Shown here one piece after another: positions 44,792 through 55,154 of a DNA stretch of 64,000 nt (its first letter is position 1; the number at the start of each line of letters is the position of its first letter). The stretch is taken from the NCBI RefSeq assembly GCF_017581925.1, contig NZ_JAGEVG010000014.1, positions 62,001 to 126,000 on the forward strand, in the 5' to 3' direction. The DNA is from Gelidibacter pelagius. Lineage in GTDB: Bacteria; Bacteroidota; Bacteroidia; Flavobacteriales; Flavobacteriaceae. A model generated the notes under the pieces. It made no database searches, was not told the DNA's origin, and worked only from the letters and a program-made list of their open reading frames with translations. The position numbers and the translations under genes were made by a program.

Positions 44792-47700
44792 ATGGATAAG
44801 ACATCAAAAAATATACAAATTAACAAGAATATACTTTGTTGTATGATGTATGTTTTTGGTATGGCTCAACTTTTTGGTCAATCCCAAGTATCTTTTAGGC
44901 AATTATCGGTTCATGACGGTCTTTCTCAAAATAGTGTGGTTTCTGTCACTCAAGACAGTATAGGCTATTTATGGTTAGCTACACAGGATGGTCTCAATAA
45001 GTATGACGGGCATCAATTTGAAATATTTAACGAGTTTTTTGTCGATATTACACGGCCCGATTACAGTTATTTGGGCCAAATTTATACCGATAGGGATGGC
45101 AATATTATTACAATTCCTATATCTAAAAACCCCCAAATCTATAATAAAAAGGAAAATAGATTTACTTCGTTTTCAAATTTGCAAGATGTCAGTACCGTAT
45201 TTCAGGATCGTAAAAAAAATTACTGGTTTGGGACCTACGCATCTGGTGTATTCAAGAAAGATTTTACAAGCGGCAGGATGGTTTCTGTGCTTTCATCCTA
45301 CCAAATAAAGACTATTTTTTCAATTGCTGAAGATCCTCAGGGAACGCTTTGGATTACTAGTCAGGGAAAAATCATAAGTATCGATCAAGACGGTGCCATC
45401 CAAAATTATTTTCCGGATGGCGATACAGATTCGAAAGTAAATTACAGCAAATTAATAGCAGATGGATTAGATGGGATTTGGCTAGGGACCTACGGGAATG
45501 GTTTGTGGCATAAGGATGGTGAATCGTCTGATTTTAAACGGATCAATGCTCTAAATGAAGATGATTTTGAGTTGCCGGACAATCTGAATATCTTATCGAT
45601 GCATTTAGATAAAAAAAACAGATTGTGGGTAGGAACTTTTGGCAACGGACTTTTTAAACTGAATCTCAACAGTTCTCAGATAAAACATTTTGAAGTAAAA
45701 AAACAAGATCCAAGAGCCATACGTCACAATGACATTCTATGCATTTTTGAAGACTACACGGGCACGCTGTGGTTTGGAACCGATGGCGCGGGAATTAGTT
45801 TTTATGATGAATATCTTGAGAAATTCAATTTCATAAATAATAACCAAACTCCGGAAGGTATCCATATTGATTTGGTGAGAGCCATCCATGTGGATAAGAA
45901 TAAAAAGGTTTGGATTGGTACCAGCGGCAAAGGTCTTTCTGCCTATTCACCGCAAACTAACCAATGGAAAACCTATGTCAGATCGAAGAACGGTTTGAGT
46001 TCTAACCGAATAGTGAGTTTATTTACAGATGATGTTGAAGATGAGTTGTGGATTGGAACACAAGAAGGTGGTTTAAACATCTTGCAGGCCAATGGAAGAA
46101 TAACCCATTACAACCATACGACCAGCATAGCCCTTCCTGCGCAAACCATTTGGAGTATTTTAAAAGACGAAGCTCAAAATATTTGGCTTTCAACCAGGGA
46201 TAATGGACTGATTCAATTTGATAAATATAAAGGGGTTTTAAAAATAATTGATGCTTCAAAGGGTTTAATGAGCAACAATATAAGAATTACCATCCCCGGC
46301 GAAAAGGATAAGCTCTGGATTGGTACAGAGGAAGATGGTGTTTTTTCATTTAACACTAAAACTGAAGTTATTACGGATGTCTTGAAAGATTTTCAGGTTG
46401 AAGATAAAAGTTTATTTAAAAAAATAAAATCGCTTTATTACGATAACAAGGGTCTGTTATGGGTAGGGACCAACGGGGATGGACTCGTGGTTTTTGACAT
46501 TAAGAACGGCGAATATTACCAATACACCATGGAAGACGGTTTGCCAAATAATGTGATTTATGCCATTCTTCCAGATTCAGAAAACAATCTATGGTTGAGT
46601 TCCAATAGAGGGATTACTATGATAGAACCTCCGGAAAATCTTAAACACAAACCAGTCATAGTCAATTATAATAATTATGACGGATTGGCCACCGAGTTCA
46701 ATACAGGAGCCTATTTTAAGGCCAAAAACAATAGTCTTTATTTTGGCGGGTTAGAGGGGTTCTATTGGTTCAATCCTGCCGAGATTCAAGAGAATAAAGT
46801 CATTCCAAAAACAGTTTTGACCAATTTCGAGGTGTTTAATAGAAGTCTCCCTTTAACCAATGATACTATCCTTAATTATAAGCAAAATACGTTATCATTT
46901 ACATTTTCAAGTTTACAGTTTTCGCTTCCTAAGAAAAATAATTATCGTTATAAGTTAGAGAATTATGATCAAGATTGGATCGACTCCAAGTTTACCAATA
47001 AGGTGAGATACACCAATTTGGCTTCAGGAAATTACCAGTTTTTAGTAAAATCAAGTAATTATGATGGTGTTTGGAATGACGTGCCGGAAAGTCTTTCTTT
47101 TGTTATCTCAAAACCATGGTATTTAAGTAATTGGATGCTTTTTGCCTATATTTTTCTGAGCATGGTATTGGCTTTTCTCACCTATTATTATTTTAAATGG
47201 CGTTGGAAAATGCAGTTGGACTTAAAACAGGAAAAAGAAGAATCGGTGCGATTAAAGCGGTTGGACGAATACAAAACAAAACTATACACCAATTTGGCCC
47301 ATGAATTTCGGTCGCCGTTAACGCTCATCACCGCGCCAATAAAAAAGCAATTGCTTCGCAATGATTTAAAGTCAGAAGCAAAAAACGATCTGAAATTAGT
47401 AGAACGTAACACTAACCAACTCTTAAACTTGGTCGATCAATTGCTGGAATTATCAAAGTTGGAATCTGGGAAGTTGAGACTCAAGGTGAAGCAGCATGAT
47501 TTAGGATTGTATTTAAAGGTAATTACGGAATCCTTTCAATTTTTGGCAGAGCAACATGGATTGAAACTTAAAGCCTCCATTCCGGAGATTGAGAATGCGT
47601 GGTTTGATGCAGATATTGTTGAAAAAATAGTAAACAACCTTTTTTCTAATGCTATAAAATATACGTCAAAAGGGGGAGAGATTTATTTACACGTGAAAGA

Positions 47701-48778
47701 AGATCATCTGGGGCGGTGTAAAATGACTTTTATAAACGATATCGATGGCATCGTAGAACAGAATATTTCCAAGATATTTAATCGATTTCATCAAATCAAT
47801 GAAGATTCGGAAGGCTCTGGGATTGGTCTTTCCTTAGTTAAGGAACTCGCTACTTTAGCCCACGGCACTATTGAGGCCTCCTATTTAGGAACCACAAAAA
47901 TGAAATTTGTAATCAATTTACCCATTAGAAAAGAGGCTTTTTCCGAAAACGAGATCGATTATACAGTACCCTTTCAAACGATTGAATCGCACCTAGAGAT
48001 AACGCCAAAGAACAAACAGCCCAATACAAAGCCAATCGCCTTGGTGGTTGATGATAACCAGGATATTCGAAACTTCATTAAATCGTTGCTGACCGCTGAT
48101 TTTAGGGTGATCAAGGCGAAAAACGGATCTGAAGGTATTGAAAAAGCGTTTAAGCACATTCCTGATATTATCATTTCGGATGTGGTCATGCCGATAAAGA
48201 CTGGATTTGAACTCTGTAAAACCTTAAAACAGGATGATCGAACGTCCCATATTCCGATTATTATGCTGACCGGAAAAACAGATGAAACCAATGAGATTAT
48301 AGGTTTGGCCACTGGTGCAGATGACTATATTACAAAGCCATTTAATCCCCGAACGTTTCAAATTAAGATTCATAATATTATAGAAAATCGGAAAAAATTA
48401 CATAAACGCTACCAACAGGATAATCTCTTTAGGCCTCAGGAAATTGCGGTAACATCAGCCGATGAAGTCTTTTTGAAAAAGGTTCAAAAAATATTGGATC
48501 AAAACTTATCTGATCCAGAGTTTAATGCCGATACGTTCAGTAAGCAGGTCGGTATGAGCCGAATGCAACTGCACCGAAAAATGTTGGCCTATACAGGACT
48601 TTCTACGTCAAATTTCATAAGATCACAACGCTTGAAACAAGCCACACTTATTCTGCAAGCTTCCGAATATAGCATCAATGAAGTGGCCTATATGGTCGGA
48701 TTTAATACTCCTTCCTATTTTATAAAATGTTTTAAGAAACTCTACGGAGAGACACCTAACGAGTATCTAAAAAAATAG
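44792..48778 (+). CDS. Hybrid two-component system regulator (HTCS)
   Basis: A 1328-residue inner-membrane sensor that carries a whole phosphorelay. It has an N-terminal signal/anchor (residues 1-30), a two-propeller periplasmic sensor of Reg_prop repeats (about 33-640; repeated LWIGT.GNGL motifs), Y_Y_Y (about 690-765), a membrane helix near 778-797, HisKA with His837 (LAHEFRSPLTL), HATPase (NLFSNAIKYTSKGG, GSGIGLSLV), a receiver with Asp1130 (IISDVVMP), and an AraC-type helix-turn-helix at the end. The ATPase G1 box reads NDIDGI rather than the usual DNGxGI. HTCS usually control sugar-use loci; here the downstream genes encode surface proteins, not SusCD. Confidence 0.93.
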   Translation: MDKTSKNIQINKNILCCMMYVFGMAQLFGQSQVSFRQLSVHDGLSQNSVVSVTQDSIGYLWLATQDGLNKYDGHQFEIFNEFFVDITRPDYSYLGQIYTDRDGNIITIPISKNPQIYNKKENRFTSFSNLQDVSTVFQDRKKNYWFGTYASGVFKKDFTSGRMVSVLSSYQIKTIFSIAEDPQGTLWITSQGKIISIDQDGAIQNYFPDGDTDSKVNYSKLIADGLDGIWLGTYGNGLWHKDGESSDFKRINALNEDDFELPDNLNILSMHLDKKNRLWVGTFGNGLFKLNLNSSQIKHFEVKKQDPRAIRHNDILCIFEDYTGTLWFGTDGAGISFYDEYLEKFNFINNNQTPEGIHIDLVRAIHVDKNKKVWIGTSGKGLSAYSPQTNQWKTYVRSKNGLSSNRIVSLFTDDVEDELWIGTQEGGLNILQANGRITHYNHTTSIALPAQTIWSILKDEAQNIWLSTRDNGLIQFDKYKGVLKIIDASKGLMSNNIRITIPGEKDKLWIGTEEDGVFSFNTKTEVITDVLKDFQVEDKSLFKKIKSLYYDNKGLLWVGTNGDGLVVFDIKNGEYYQYTMEDGLPNNVIYAILPDSENNLWLSSNRGITMIEPPENLKHKPVIVNYNNYDGLATEFNTGAYFKAKNNSLYFGGLEGFYWFNPAEIQENKVIPKTVLTNFEVFNRSLPLTNDTILNYKQNTLSFTFSSLQFSLPKKNNYRYKLENYDQDWIDSKFTNKVRYTNLASGNYQFLVKSSNYDGVWNDVPESLSFVISKPWYLSNWMLFAYIFLSMVLAFLTYYYFKWRWKMQLDLKQEKEESVRLKRLDEYKTKLYTNLAHEFRSPLTLITAPIKKQLLRNDLKSEAKNDLKLVERNTNQLLNLVDQLLELSKLESGKLRLKVKQHDLGLYLKVITESFQFLAEQHGLKLKASIPEIENAWFDADIVEKIVNNLFSNAIKYTSKGGEIYLHVKEDHLGRCKMTFINDIDGIVEQNISKIFNRFHQINEDSEGSGIGLSLVKELATLAHGTIEASYLGTTKMKFVINLPIRKEAFSENEIDYTVPFQTIESHLEITPKNKQPNTKPIALVVDDNQDIRNFIKSLLTADFRVIKAKNGSEGIEKAFKHIPDIIISDVVMPIKTGFELCKTLKQDDRTSHIPIIMLTGKTDETNEIIGLATGADDYITKPFNPRTFQIKIHNIIENRKKLHKRYQQDNLFRPQEIAVTSADEVFLKKVQKILDQNLSDPEFNADTFSKQVGMSRMQLHRKMLAYTGLSTSNFIRSQRLKQATLILQASEYSINEVAYMVGFNTPSYFIKCFKKLYGETPNEYLKK

Positions 48779-48978
48779 CAAATTCCCCGTCAAATGGCCT
48801 CAATGTTACACCTGTTCTATAGGTTGTTACAAATATGGTATCCCTTTACAAATCTCCTATCTAAATTTGTTTGCATAGTGCTTCATTAGTATTTAGACTA
48901 AAAATCACTATGAATGGAATTTAAAAACAACTGTGTTTTTTGTTCCACTAAAGATCAATCACCTAAAAATCAAACATA

Positions 48979-49428
48979 ATGAAAACTAAAATGATCCTAT
49001 GCCTGATTGTATTGGGTTTTGCAGTACAGAACACCTATTCACAGAGACGACAGTTGAAATCTACCAAAGTAGTATTTGTAGTGAATAAAAAGTCCAACAA
49101 GATTGAAGGTTTAGAGCTCTTCGAAAAAGAAAGCACTGAAATGCTGGTTAAAAAGTATCCTAAAAAGAAGTTCTTTTTAGGCGTGTTAAAAGGCAATTAT
49201 AAAATGGAGAATAATCGGATGAAACCAAATAAAGGAGCAGTCATTACCATGTATACGGATAAAAAGAAATTACCCGGAGATATGTTCCTTCCTGGAGATA
49301 TGTTTCTTCCTGGCGACATGTTTCTTCCTGGAGATATGTTTCTTCCAGGTGACATGTTCTCACTTGATAGATCAAAGTTTGAAGTTAAAGAAGTGAATGC
49401 TTCACAATTAATTTTTAATACCCTATAA
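48979..49428 (+). CDS. Secreted protein with five LPGDMF hexapeptides
   Basis: A 149-residue protein with a signal peptide (residues 1-22, ending TYSQ). After a Lys-rich beta-like domain comes LPGDMF repeated five times without interruption at residues 98-127, then a short tail. I recognise no family. It is the first gene after the hybrid regulator and 3 bp before the DUF4412 gene, so it probably belongs to that operon. Copy number of the repeat could vary by slippage. Confidence 0.8.
   Translation: MKTKMILCLIVLGFAVQNTYSQRRQLKSTKVVFVVNKKSNKIEGLELFEKESTEMLVKKYPKKKFFLGVLKGNYKMENNRMKPNKGAVITMYTDKKKLPGDMFLPGDMFLPGDMFLPGDMFLPGDMFSLDRSKFEVKEVNASQLIFNTL
49270..49359 (+). repeat. Five-fold 18-bp coding tandem repeat
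   Basis: Five 18-bp units each encoding LPGDMF; units differ only at wobble positions (GGA/GGC/GGT, GAT/GAC, TTC/TTT). Confidence 0.92.
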
Positions 49429-49431
49429 CTC

Positions 49432-50256
49432 ATGAAAACGCTAAAAGTTAAAACAAATCTGTCTCATTATTTGATATTATTACTGTGTTGCCTGGTTTTT
49501 GTCCCAGATGCGAATGCACAGTTTCTTAAAAAACTCAAAAAGCGAGTAGAACAAAAAGTAGAGAATGCAGTTATCGAAAAAACGGCCAATAAGGCCGCTG
49601 AAAAAGCGACCAAATCCATGGACAAAATGTTTGACATCAATCCGTTTGGAGGAAGTAAAGAAAAGGCAGATCCTTCTTTGGTTGCCGATAATTATGATTT
49701 CACTTGGAAATATTCATTAAAAATGTCCACTAAAGAAGGGGAGATCGTTTTTGATTATTATCTAAAACCTGATGCAGCTTATTTCGGATTCACTTCTGCA
49801 ATGATGAACAATATGTTCACGGTCATGGATACTGATCATAATATAATGGCTGTATTTATGGCGTCTGATGGTAACAATATTGGTATGGTCAATCAAATGC
49901 CAGAGATAGATTTAGAGGAAGCCAATGAAGTACCAGAAAATTTCACTTTTGAAACCTTGCCTGACAAAACCATAAACGGATATGATTGTAAAGGCGTCAA
50001 AGCGGTCAATGAGGACTATGAGATGACCATGTATTTTATTACGGATGCCGAAATAAGCTTTGATGACATTTATAAAAACAGCAGGACAAAAATTCCTGAT
50101 GCGCTCAAGGATTATTTCAATGAAGACGATAAAATTCTAATGATCCATATGGATATGAGAAATCTTAAAAATAAAAAAGAGAATGCCACCATGGAATGTA
50201 TAGGGCTTGAGGAAGTTCAAAAGTCGATCAACAAATCTGATTATACATTCATGTAG
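49432..50256 (+). CDS. DUF4412 secreted protein
   Basis: A 274-residue protein with a signal peptide ending in NANAQ (about residue 29), a Lys-rich amphipathic helix (LKKLKKRVEQKVENAV), and a DUF4412-type domain recognised by DKTINGYDCKGVKAVNEDYEMTMYFITD. The family is periplasmic or surface-located in Bacteroidota and its role is unknown. Same strand and 3 bp spacing link it to the hexapeptide protein. Confidence 0.82.
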   Translation: MKTLKVKTNLSHYLILLLCCLVFVPDANAQFLKKLKKRVEQKVENAVIEKTANKAAEKATKSMDKMFDINPFGGSKEKADPSLVADNYDFTWKYSLKMSTKEGEIVFDYYLKPDAAYFGFTSAMMNNMFTVMDTDHNIMAVFMASDGNNIGMVNQMPEIDLEEANEVPENFTFETLPDKTINGYDCKGVKAVNEDYEMTMYFITDAEISFDDIYKNSRTKIPDALKDYFNEDDKILMIHMDMRNLKNKKENATMECIGLEEVQKSINKSDYTFM

Positions 50257-50297
50257 TAGATCATTAAAAATCAAATAATCATCTAAATAAGAAAGTC

Positions 50298-52967
50298 ATG
50301 AAAAAACTACTACTTTTTTTGCTGAGCGTAACGTTTACAGTTACCCTATTTTCACAAACGACCTATACGGTTAACAGTGTGGACAATCTACCTGATAACA
50401 ATATTAATGACACGGTTTGTGCAGATGTCAACGGGAATTGCACTTTGAGAGCTGCCATTCAAAATGCAAATAAAACCAGCACGAAGGATGTCATTCATTT
50501 CAATATTTCTGGCACGGGACCATTTGTCATTGCGGTTATGGATGATATATTACCATCTATCACGAGACCTATTATCATCGATGGACGTACTCAGCCTGGT
50601 TATACTAATGCACCTCTCATCGAGATAGATGGCAATGCATTACCAACAGATAGAAATGGGCTACAACTTATAGGGAGTTCTGAGGGTAGTGAAATTTACG
50701 GATTAAGTATTGGTGGCTTTAAACGTTTAGTGGACTATCCATTTAGTCGGGGTTATGGGATATATGCAAATACTGGGAATCATATTATTCAGGCCAATTA
50801 TATTGGGATGAGGGGAGATGGAACGACCGTTAATGCCAACACTGGTGATGGTATGTATTTCAGAAATTCGGGCGGAAACCTTGTTGGAGGAGTCCAACCA
50901 AATCAGGGGAATTTAATTTCAGGAAACCGGGCAGCCGGAGTTACTTTTGAAGGCCTCGCCACAAATTCTGCCGCTACTAATAATAGGGTTCAAGGTAACT
51001 TAATTGGTACGGATATTACTGGGACTTTAAATAGAGGAAACGTTTATAATGTTCAATTTTTAAATGCCCACAACAATATTCTGGGAGGCAATACAGAGGC
51101 GGCCCGTAATATTATTTCTGGAAGCTATTCTGAAACTGATGACAAGGTAGGAACTGGAATCGCAGTTTCAGGACCGGAGGCTTATGGTAATAAAATTATC
51201 GGAAACTATATTGGTACGGATATTACGGGAACCAAATCCATTCCCAATGTAAGAGGCGGAATTTTTGTGCTGTTTGGAGCCCATGATAATGAGATTGGAA
51301 CCGATCAAGTGGGAGAAGGAAACCTAATTTCCGGAAATGGACTATTTGGCCTTTATTTTCAAGGTGATGACACTTTAGATTCTGTGAGTTCCAATACAGT
51401 TCAAGGAAACTATATTGGTGTTGATGTTACCGGAACTATCGCCCTGCCTAACGGAAGGGGCATAATTATGAATGGAGGACAAACCAATAATAATAGCATT
51501 GGTGGCACTTCAGTAAATTCTCGAAATGTGATCTCGGGGAATGATACCGGGATTTCTTTAACTAGTGGTAGGAATAACCTGGTGATCGGAAATTACATAG
51601 GATTAAACGCTGCGGGCAATGGGGCGGTGCCTAATGCCATAGGAGTATCCATTAGAGCTGCCTCGACAAACACGACCGTTGGAGGTGCTGATCCATCCAA
51701 TCGAAACATTATTTCTGGAAATAGCAATTTTGGAATTTCAGTTTCTGGGATTGGACACAATATTCAGAATAATTATATAGGATTAAATGCGCAGGGCACA
51801 GGAGTCATCAGCAATGGTTACGAAGGCTTAATCTTAGGCGGAACATTAACCGATACCAAGGTGTCCCACAATACGATTTCGGGTAACGGTACCATTATGG
51901 GCCGATCCATAAACGTGAGTTTTGTTTTAGCAGAGGAGGTTCATTTCTATAGCAATAAAGTAGGAACATTGCCCGACGGGAATACGGGAGTTATCAATGT
52001 GGGCGTTGGTTTGACATTGAATAGTTCCAGTAATAATAGGATAGGAGGTACTACTGCAGCTGAAGGGAATATCTTCGGCAATCATGGTACCCATGGCATA
52101 CTCATGGTTGAAAACTCGAGTAACAATAGCGTAGGGTATAATTCTATAGGCGTGGGTTTAGACGGTACTTCCAATATTGGAAATAACTATAGCGGTATCT
52201 TCATTACAGGTGCCAACACAGGTAATTCCATCAAGTATAACCGTATAGCAAATAACCAAACAGGCATAGAGTTAAGTCCTTCTTCAGGAACTCCAACTCA
52301 AGTATCCATTTTGGAGAACAGCATTTTTGATAATTCTTATATAGGAATTCATCTGGTGGGTGCAACTAAAAATGATATTGGCGATGCTGATACAGGGCCT
52401 AATAATCTTCAAAACACCCCAGAAATCAGTACCATTACGTATATGGGAGGAGGTCAGATAGAAATCATCTATGCCGTTCCAAGTTCCGTGACCAACTCTG
52501 CCTATCCTTTATGGATTGAGTTTTTTGGGGCAACCAATGATCAAGGCAAATTTTTTATAGATTCAGATTCATATACCGCTCCAGGAGTTAAAACCGTAAC
52601 TATAGAGCTTCCTAGTGGTTATGATCCCGCTGATTATGAAAACATTGTCGCTACGGCCACCGATGCCAATGGAAATACATCAGAATTTGGAGTGAATGTT
52701 AGTTATACCTTATCTGTTTCACAATTAGAACATCAAATGGTCAAACTTTATCCCAATCCAGTTACCGATAAATTATTTATTCAATCGCCATCTTCAAAAA
52801 ATTTCAATTTAAAACTGGTCAATAGTTTGGGGCAACTTGTAATGAGTCAAGATAGTAATAGTGCTTCCGCAGAATTGGATCTATCGTCATTATCAAGAGG
52901 CCTATATGTTTTGAACGTGATGGATGACAATAGGAATTTCCAAACAATTAAAATCATTAAAAACTAG
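50298..52967 (+). CDS. T9SS-secreted right-handed beta-helix protein
   Basis: An 889-residue surface protein. Signal peptide (residues 1-20, ending LFSQ), a CSLREA-like entry (CTLRAAIQNAN), then a long parallel beta-helix built of repeats of the kind NLISGN..GI, NVVQGNYIGTD.TGT, IGG.. (about 100-690), a linker, and a type IX sorting domain in the last 75 residues (LYPNPVTDKLFI, LVNSLGQLV, LSRGLYVLNV, ending KIIKN). Beta-helices of this kind are polysaccharide-active enzymes or adhesins; no catalytic residues can be named. Confidence 0.9.
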   Translation: MKKLLLFLLSVTFTVTLFSQTTYTVNSVDNLPDNNINDTVCADVNGNCTLRAAIQNANKTSTKDVIHFNISGTGPFVIAVMDDILPSITRPIIIDGRTQPGYTNAPLIEIDGNALPTDRNGLQLIGSSEGSEIYGLSIGGFKRLVDYPFSRGYGIYANTGNHIIQANYIGMRGDGTTVNANTGDGMYFRNSGGNLVGGVQPNQGNLISGNRAAGVTFEGLATNSAATNNRVQGNLIGTDITGTLNRGNVYNVQFLNAHNNILGGNTEAARNIISGSYSETDDKVGTGIAVSGPEAYGNKIIGNYIGTDITGTKSIPNVRGGIFVLFGAHDNEIGTDQVGEGNLISGNGLFGLYFQGDDTLDSVSSNTVQGNYIGVDVTGTIALPNGRGIIMNGGQTNNNSIGGTSVNSRNVISGNDTGISLTSGRNNLVIGNYIGLNAAGNGAVPNAIGVSIRAASTNTTVGGADPSNRNIISGNSNFGISVSGIGHNIQNNYIGLNAQGTGVISNGYEGLILGGTLTDTKVSHNTISGNGTIMGRSINVSFVLAEEVHFYSNKVGTLPDGNTGVINVGVGLTLNSSSNNRIGGTTAAEGNIFGNHGTHGILMVENSSNNSVGYNSIGVGLDGTSNIGNNYSGIFITGANTGNSIKYNRIANNQTGIELSPSSGTPTQVSILENSIFDNSYIGIHLVGATKNDIGDADTGPNNLQNTPEISTITYMGGGQIEIIYAVPSSVTNSAYPLWIEFFGATNDQGKFFIDSDSYTAPGVKTVTIELPSGYDPADYENIVATATDANGNTSEFGVNVSYTLSVSQLEHQMVKLYPNPVTDKLFIQSPSSKNFNLKLVNSLGQLVMSQDSNSASAELDLSSLSRGLYVLNVMDDNRNFQTIKIIKN

Positions 52968-52973
52968 TAAATA

Positions 52974-53066
52974 ATGAATGTGAAAAAACATCTAAAAATT
53001 GTCATGTTCCTTGCGCTATTTTCTTCATGCCAAGACCAGAAAGAGGAAGGGTCAAGTTTAAAATAA
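52974..53066 (+). pseudogene. Truncated lipoprotein leader
   Basis: A 30-codon ORF beginning with a lipoprotein signal (hydrophobic IVMFLALFSSC with Cys19) and stopping 11 codons after the cysteine. The 150 bp that follow have further stops and no continuing frame. It looks like the start of a lipoprotein gene cut by a stop or deletion, or a very short lipopeptide gene. It sits 6 bp after the beta-helix gene. Confidence 0.4.
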
Positions 53067-53219
53067 GGTTGGAGATGGGAGAATTATGTCTAACTCAATT
53101 GATTTTAAATAGAAATTAAGGGGGCAAAAGGGCTGAAAAATAAAGCCTATAATTGGAATTCGGATGTTTAAATTCCAGACCCTAATGAATTTTTTTTCGA
53201 CTGAAAATGGCACTTCTTA

Positions 53220-53729
53220 ATGTTTAAGAATGATAATATGGACGCTTCTGTGATTTTAAATTTTAATATTCATACACCCGCATTGATTGTGTTAGTCTCG
53301 ACAACACCATTTTTGCTGTTTACCATCCGAAATATCATGCTTTCAAAAGCTTCTAAACATTGGACTAAAATAAATGGGATGATTACCACTACAGAAGAAT
53401 TTCAGTTAGGTGCAAAATTCAGGTTGCACTATGAATATAGCTTAGGTGATCATACGTTTACCAGCAGAAGGATTTTTTATTCAAATACCACAACCTATTC
53501 CAAAAGATTGGCTGAGGAATTCGAACAAAGATATTCCAAATACCAAATTGTCAATGTGTTCTACAATCCTAAAAATCCAAAACAATCGGTATTGGAACCT
53601 GGAAGAACGGATGGGGCTTTTTTGATCATCGGTGTTTTGGGAGTTCTTTTTTTGTTGAGTGTTTTAGCAATTTTTTTCCCAAACCTATATAATGCACTTA
53701 TAGATGTTTTAACTCGATTGTTCAATTAA
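53220..53729 (+). CDS. DUF3592 membrane protein
   Basis: A 169-residue protein with two membrane segments (about residues 19-37 and 138-160) flanking a beta-rich DUF3592 domain (GMITTTEEFQ, YEYSLGDHTFTSRRIFY, VNVFYNPKNPKQSVLEPG). Function unknown. It is one of the few proteins of this block without a secretion signal. Confidence 0.8.
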   Translation: MFKNDNMDASVILNFNIHTPALIVLVSTTPFLLFTIRNIMLSKASKHWTKINGMITTTEEFQLGAKFRLHYEYSLGDHTFTSRRIFYSNTTTYSKRLAEEFEQRYSKYQIVNVFYNPKNPKQSVLEPGRTDGAFLIIGVLGVLFLLSVLAIFFPNLYNALIDVLTRLFN

Positions 53730-53739
53730 AACCAAGATT

Positions 53740-55146
53740 ATGAAATCACATTTATATACCAAAAATCTAGTTTGTACCAAGTTATTATTCATCGGAATAA
53801 CTTTATTGTTTTCTCAAGGCAGCAAGGGTCAATGCTGGCAATCAGTATCGGTTGGAAACACCCATACCATTGCATTGACTCCTGAAGGTAGCTTATGGAC
53901 TTGGGGTCTAAGCTCTTACGGTTTAGGGGATGGAAGTGTTCATTCTAATATCCCAAAACAATTAGGTACAGATACAGATTGGAAATTTATTTCGACAGAA
54001 AATAAGCATAGTTTTGCCATTAAAACCGATGGGTCGCTATGGGGATGGGGCTATAACTGGTCTGGGCAATTGGGAAACGGAACTAATACAGACTTAGAGT
54101 TTTTGACGAGAATCGGTACAGATACTGATTGGGATTGGGTATCGTCAGGTCCTAGTCACAGTGTGGGCATAAAAACTGATGGATCCTTATGGGCTTGGGG
54201 ATCTAATGTAAAAGGTGAATTGGGAAATGGTGGTTCAGAAAACTCACATCTGCCTATTCATATTATAAGTCAATATGACTCTACCAAGTGGGAAAAGGCC
54301 TTCGCTGGGGAAATTTTTACGATAGCCATAAAAACTGATGGCACCTTGTGGACTTGGGGACATAATTCAGGAGGGCAATTGGGCGATGGAACAACCACCG
54401 AAAAACGAGTGCCATTTAAAATAGGATCCGATACGGACTGGGCAACCATAGCTACGGGATATCAACACGTCATCGCAATAAAAACTGACGGCACCTTATG
54501 GGCTTGGGGTATTAATAATTTTGGGCAATTAGGTGATGGTACAAATTCACAACGAATAACCCCGACTCAAATAGGAACAGATACCGATTGGAAAGCGGTT
54601 GATGCAGGAGTTCACCATACTCTCACAACAAAAACGGATGGCACCTTGTGGGCATGGGGCTTGAATGGCGCAGGTTCAGTAGGCGATAATACCATCATTA
54701 ATAGAAATGCTCCTGTTCAAATTGGTATGGAGACTGATTGGCAATCTGTATCTGCGGGAAACCTTCAGTCAAAAGCCTTGAAAACAGATGGTAATATTTG
54801 GGCTTGGGGATATAACAACAGTGGTCAAGTAGGAAACGGACCTAGCACCGGATCAGTAAGAACTCCAGTTTTGACAAACTGTGCAGTGTTATCTCTTGAT
54901 GTTATAGAACAAAGTGTTTATTCAGTTTACCCAAATCCAGTCTCCAATATTTTAACTATTGAAACTCCAGTTGGCGCAAATTATAAATTGAAGGTTATAA
55001 ATCAATTAGGGCAACTTGTTTTAAGACAAAACAAGAATACATCGTCTTCTTCATTGGATGTTTCAACCTTATCAAAAGGTCTTTATTTTCTAAACATCAA
55101 CTCTGAGAATGATGGAAAGCAAACGGTCAAATTCATAAAGAACTAA
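53740..55146 (+). CDS. T9SS-secreted RCC1-like seven-bladed propeller protein
   Basis: A 468-residue surface protein. A signal peptide (ending KGQ, about residue 30) is followed by seven RCC1-type units, each with xWxWG preceded by KTDG(S/T)LW and followed by GQLG(N/D)GT, which makes a closed propeller (about residues 32-385). The last 70 residues are a type IX sorting domain (VYPNPVSNILTIETP, LSKGLYFLNI, ending KFIKN). Bacterial RCC1 repeats are binding platforms; the ligand is unknown. Its C-terminal domain closely resembles that of the beta-helix protein two genes up. Confidence 0.9.
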   Translation: MKSHLYTKNLVCTKLLFIGITLLFSQGSKGQCWQSVSVGNTHTIALTPEGSLWTWGLSSYGLGDGSVHSNIPKQLGTDTDWKFISTENKHSFAIKTDGSLWGWGYNWSGQLGNGTNTDLEFLTRIGTDTDWDWVSSGPSHSVGIKTDGSLWAWGSNVKGELGNGGSENSHLPIHIISQYDSTKWEKAFAGEIFTIAIKTDGTLWTWGHNSGGQLGDGTTTEKRVPFKIGSDTDWATIATGYQHVIAIKTDGTLWAWGINNFGQLGDGTNSQRITPTQIGTDTDWKAVDAGVHHTLTTKTDGTLWAWGLNGAGSVGDNTIINRNAPVQIGMETDWQSVSAGNLQSKALKTDGNIWAWGYNNSGQVGNGPSTGSVRTPVLTNCAVLSLDVIEQSVYSVYPNPVSNILTIETPVGANYKLKVINQLGQLVLRQNKNTSSSSLDVSTLSKGLYFLNINSENDGKQTVKFIKN

Positions 55147-55154
55147 CAAAAGTC

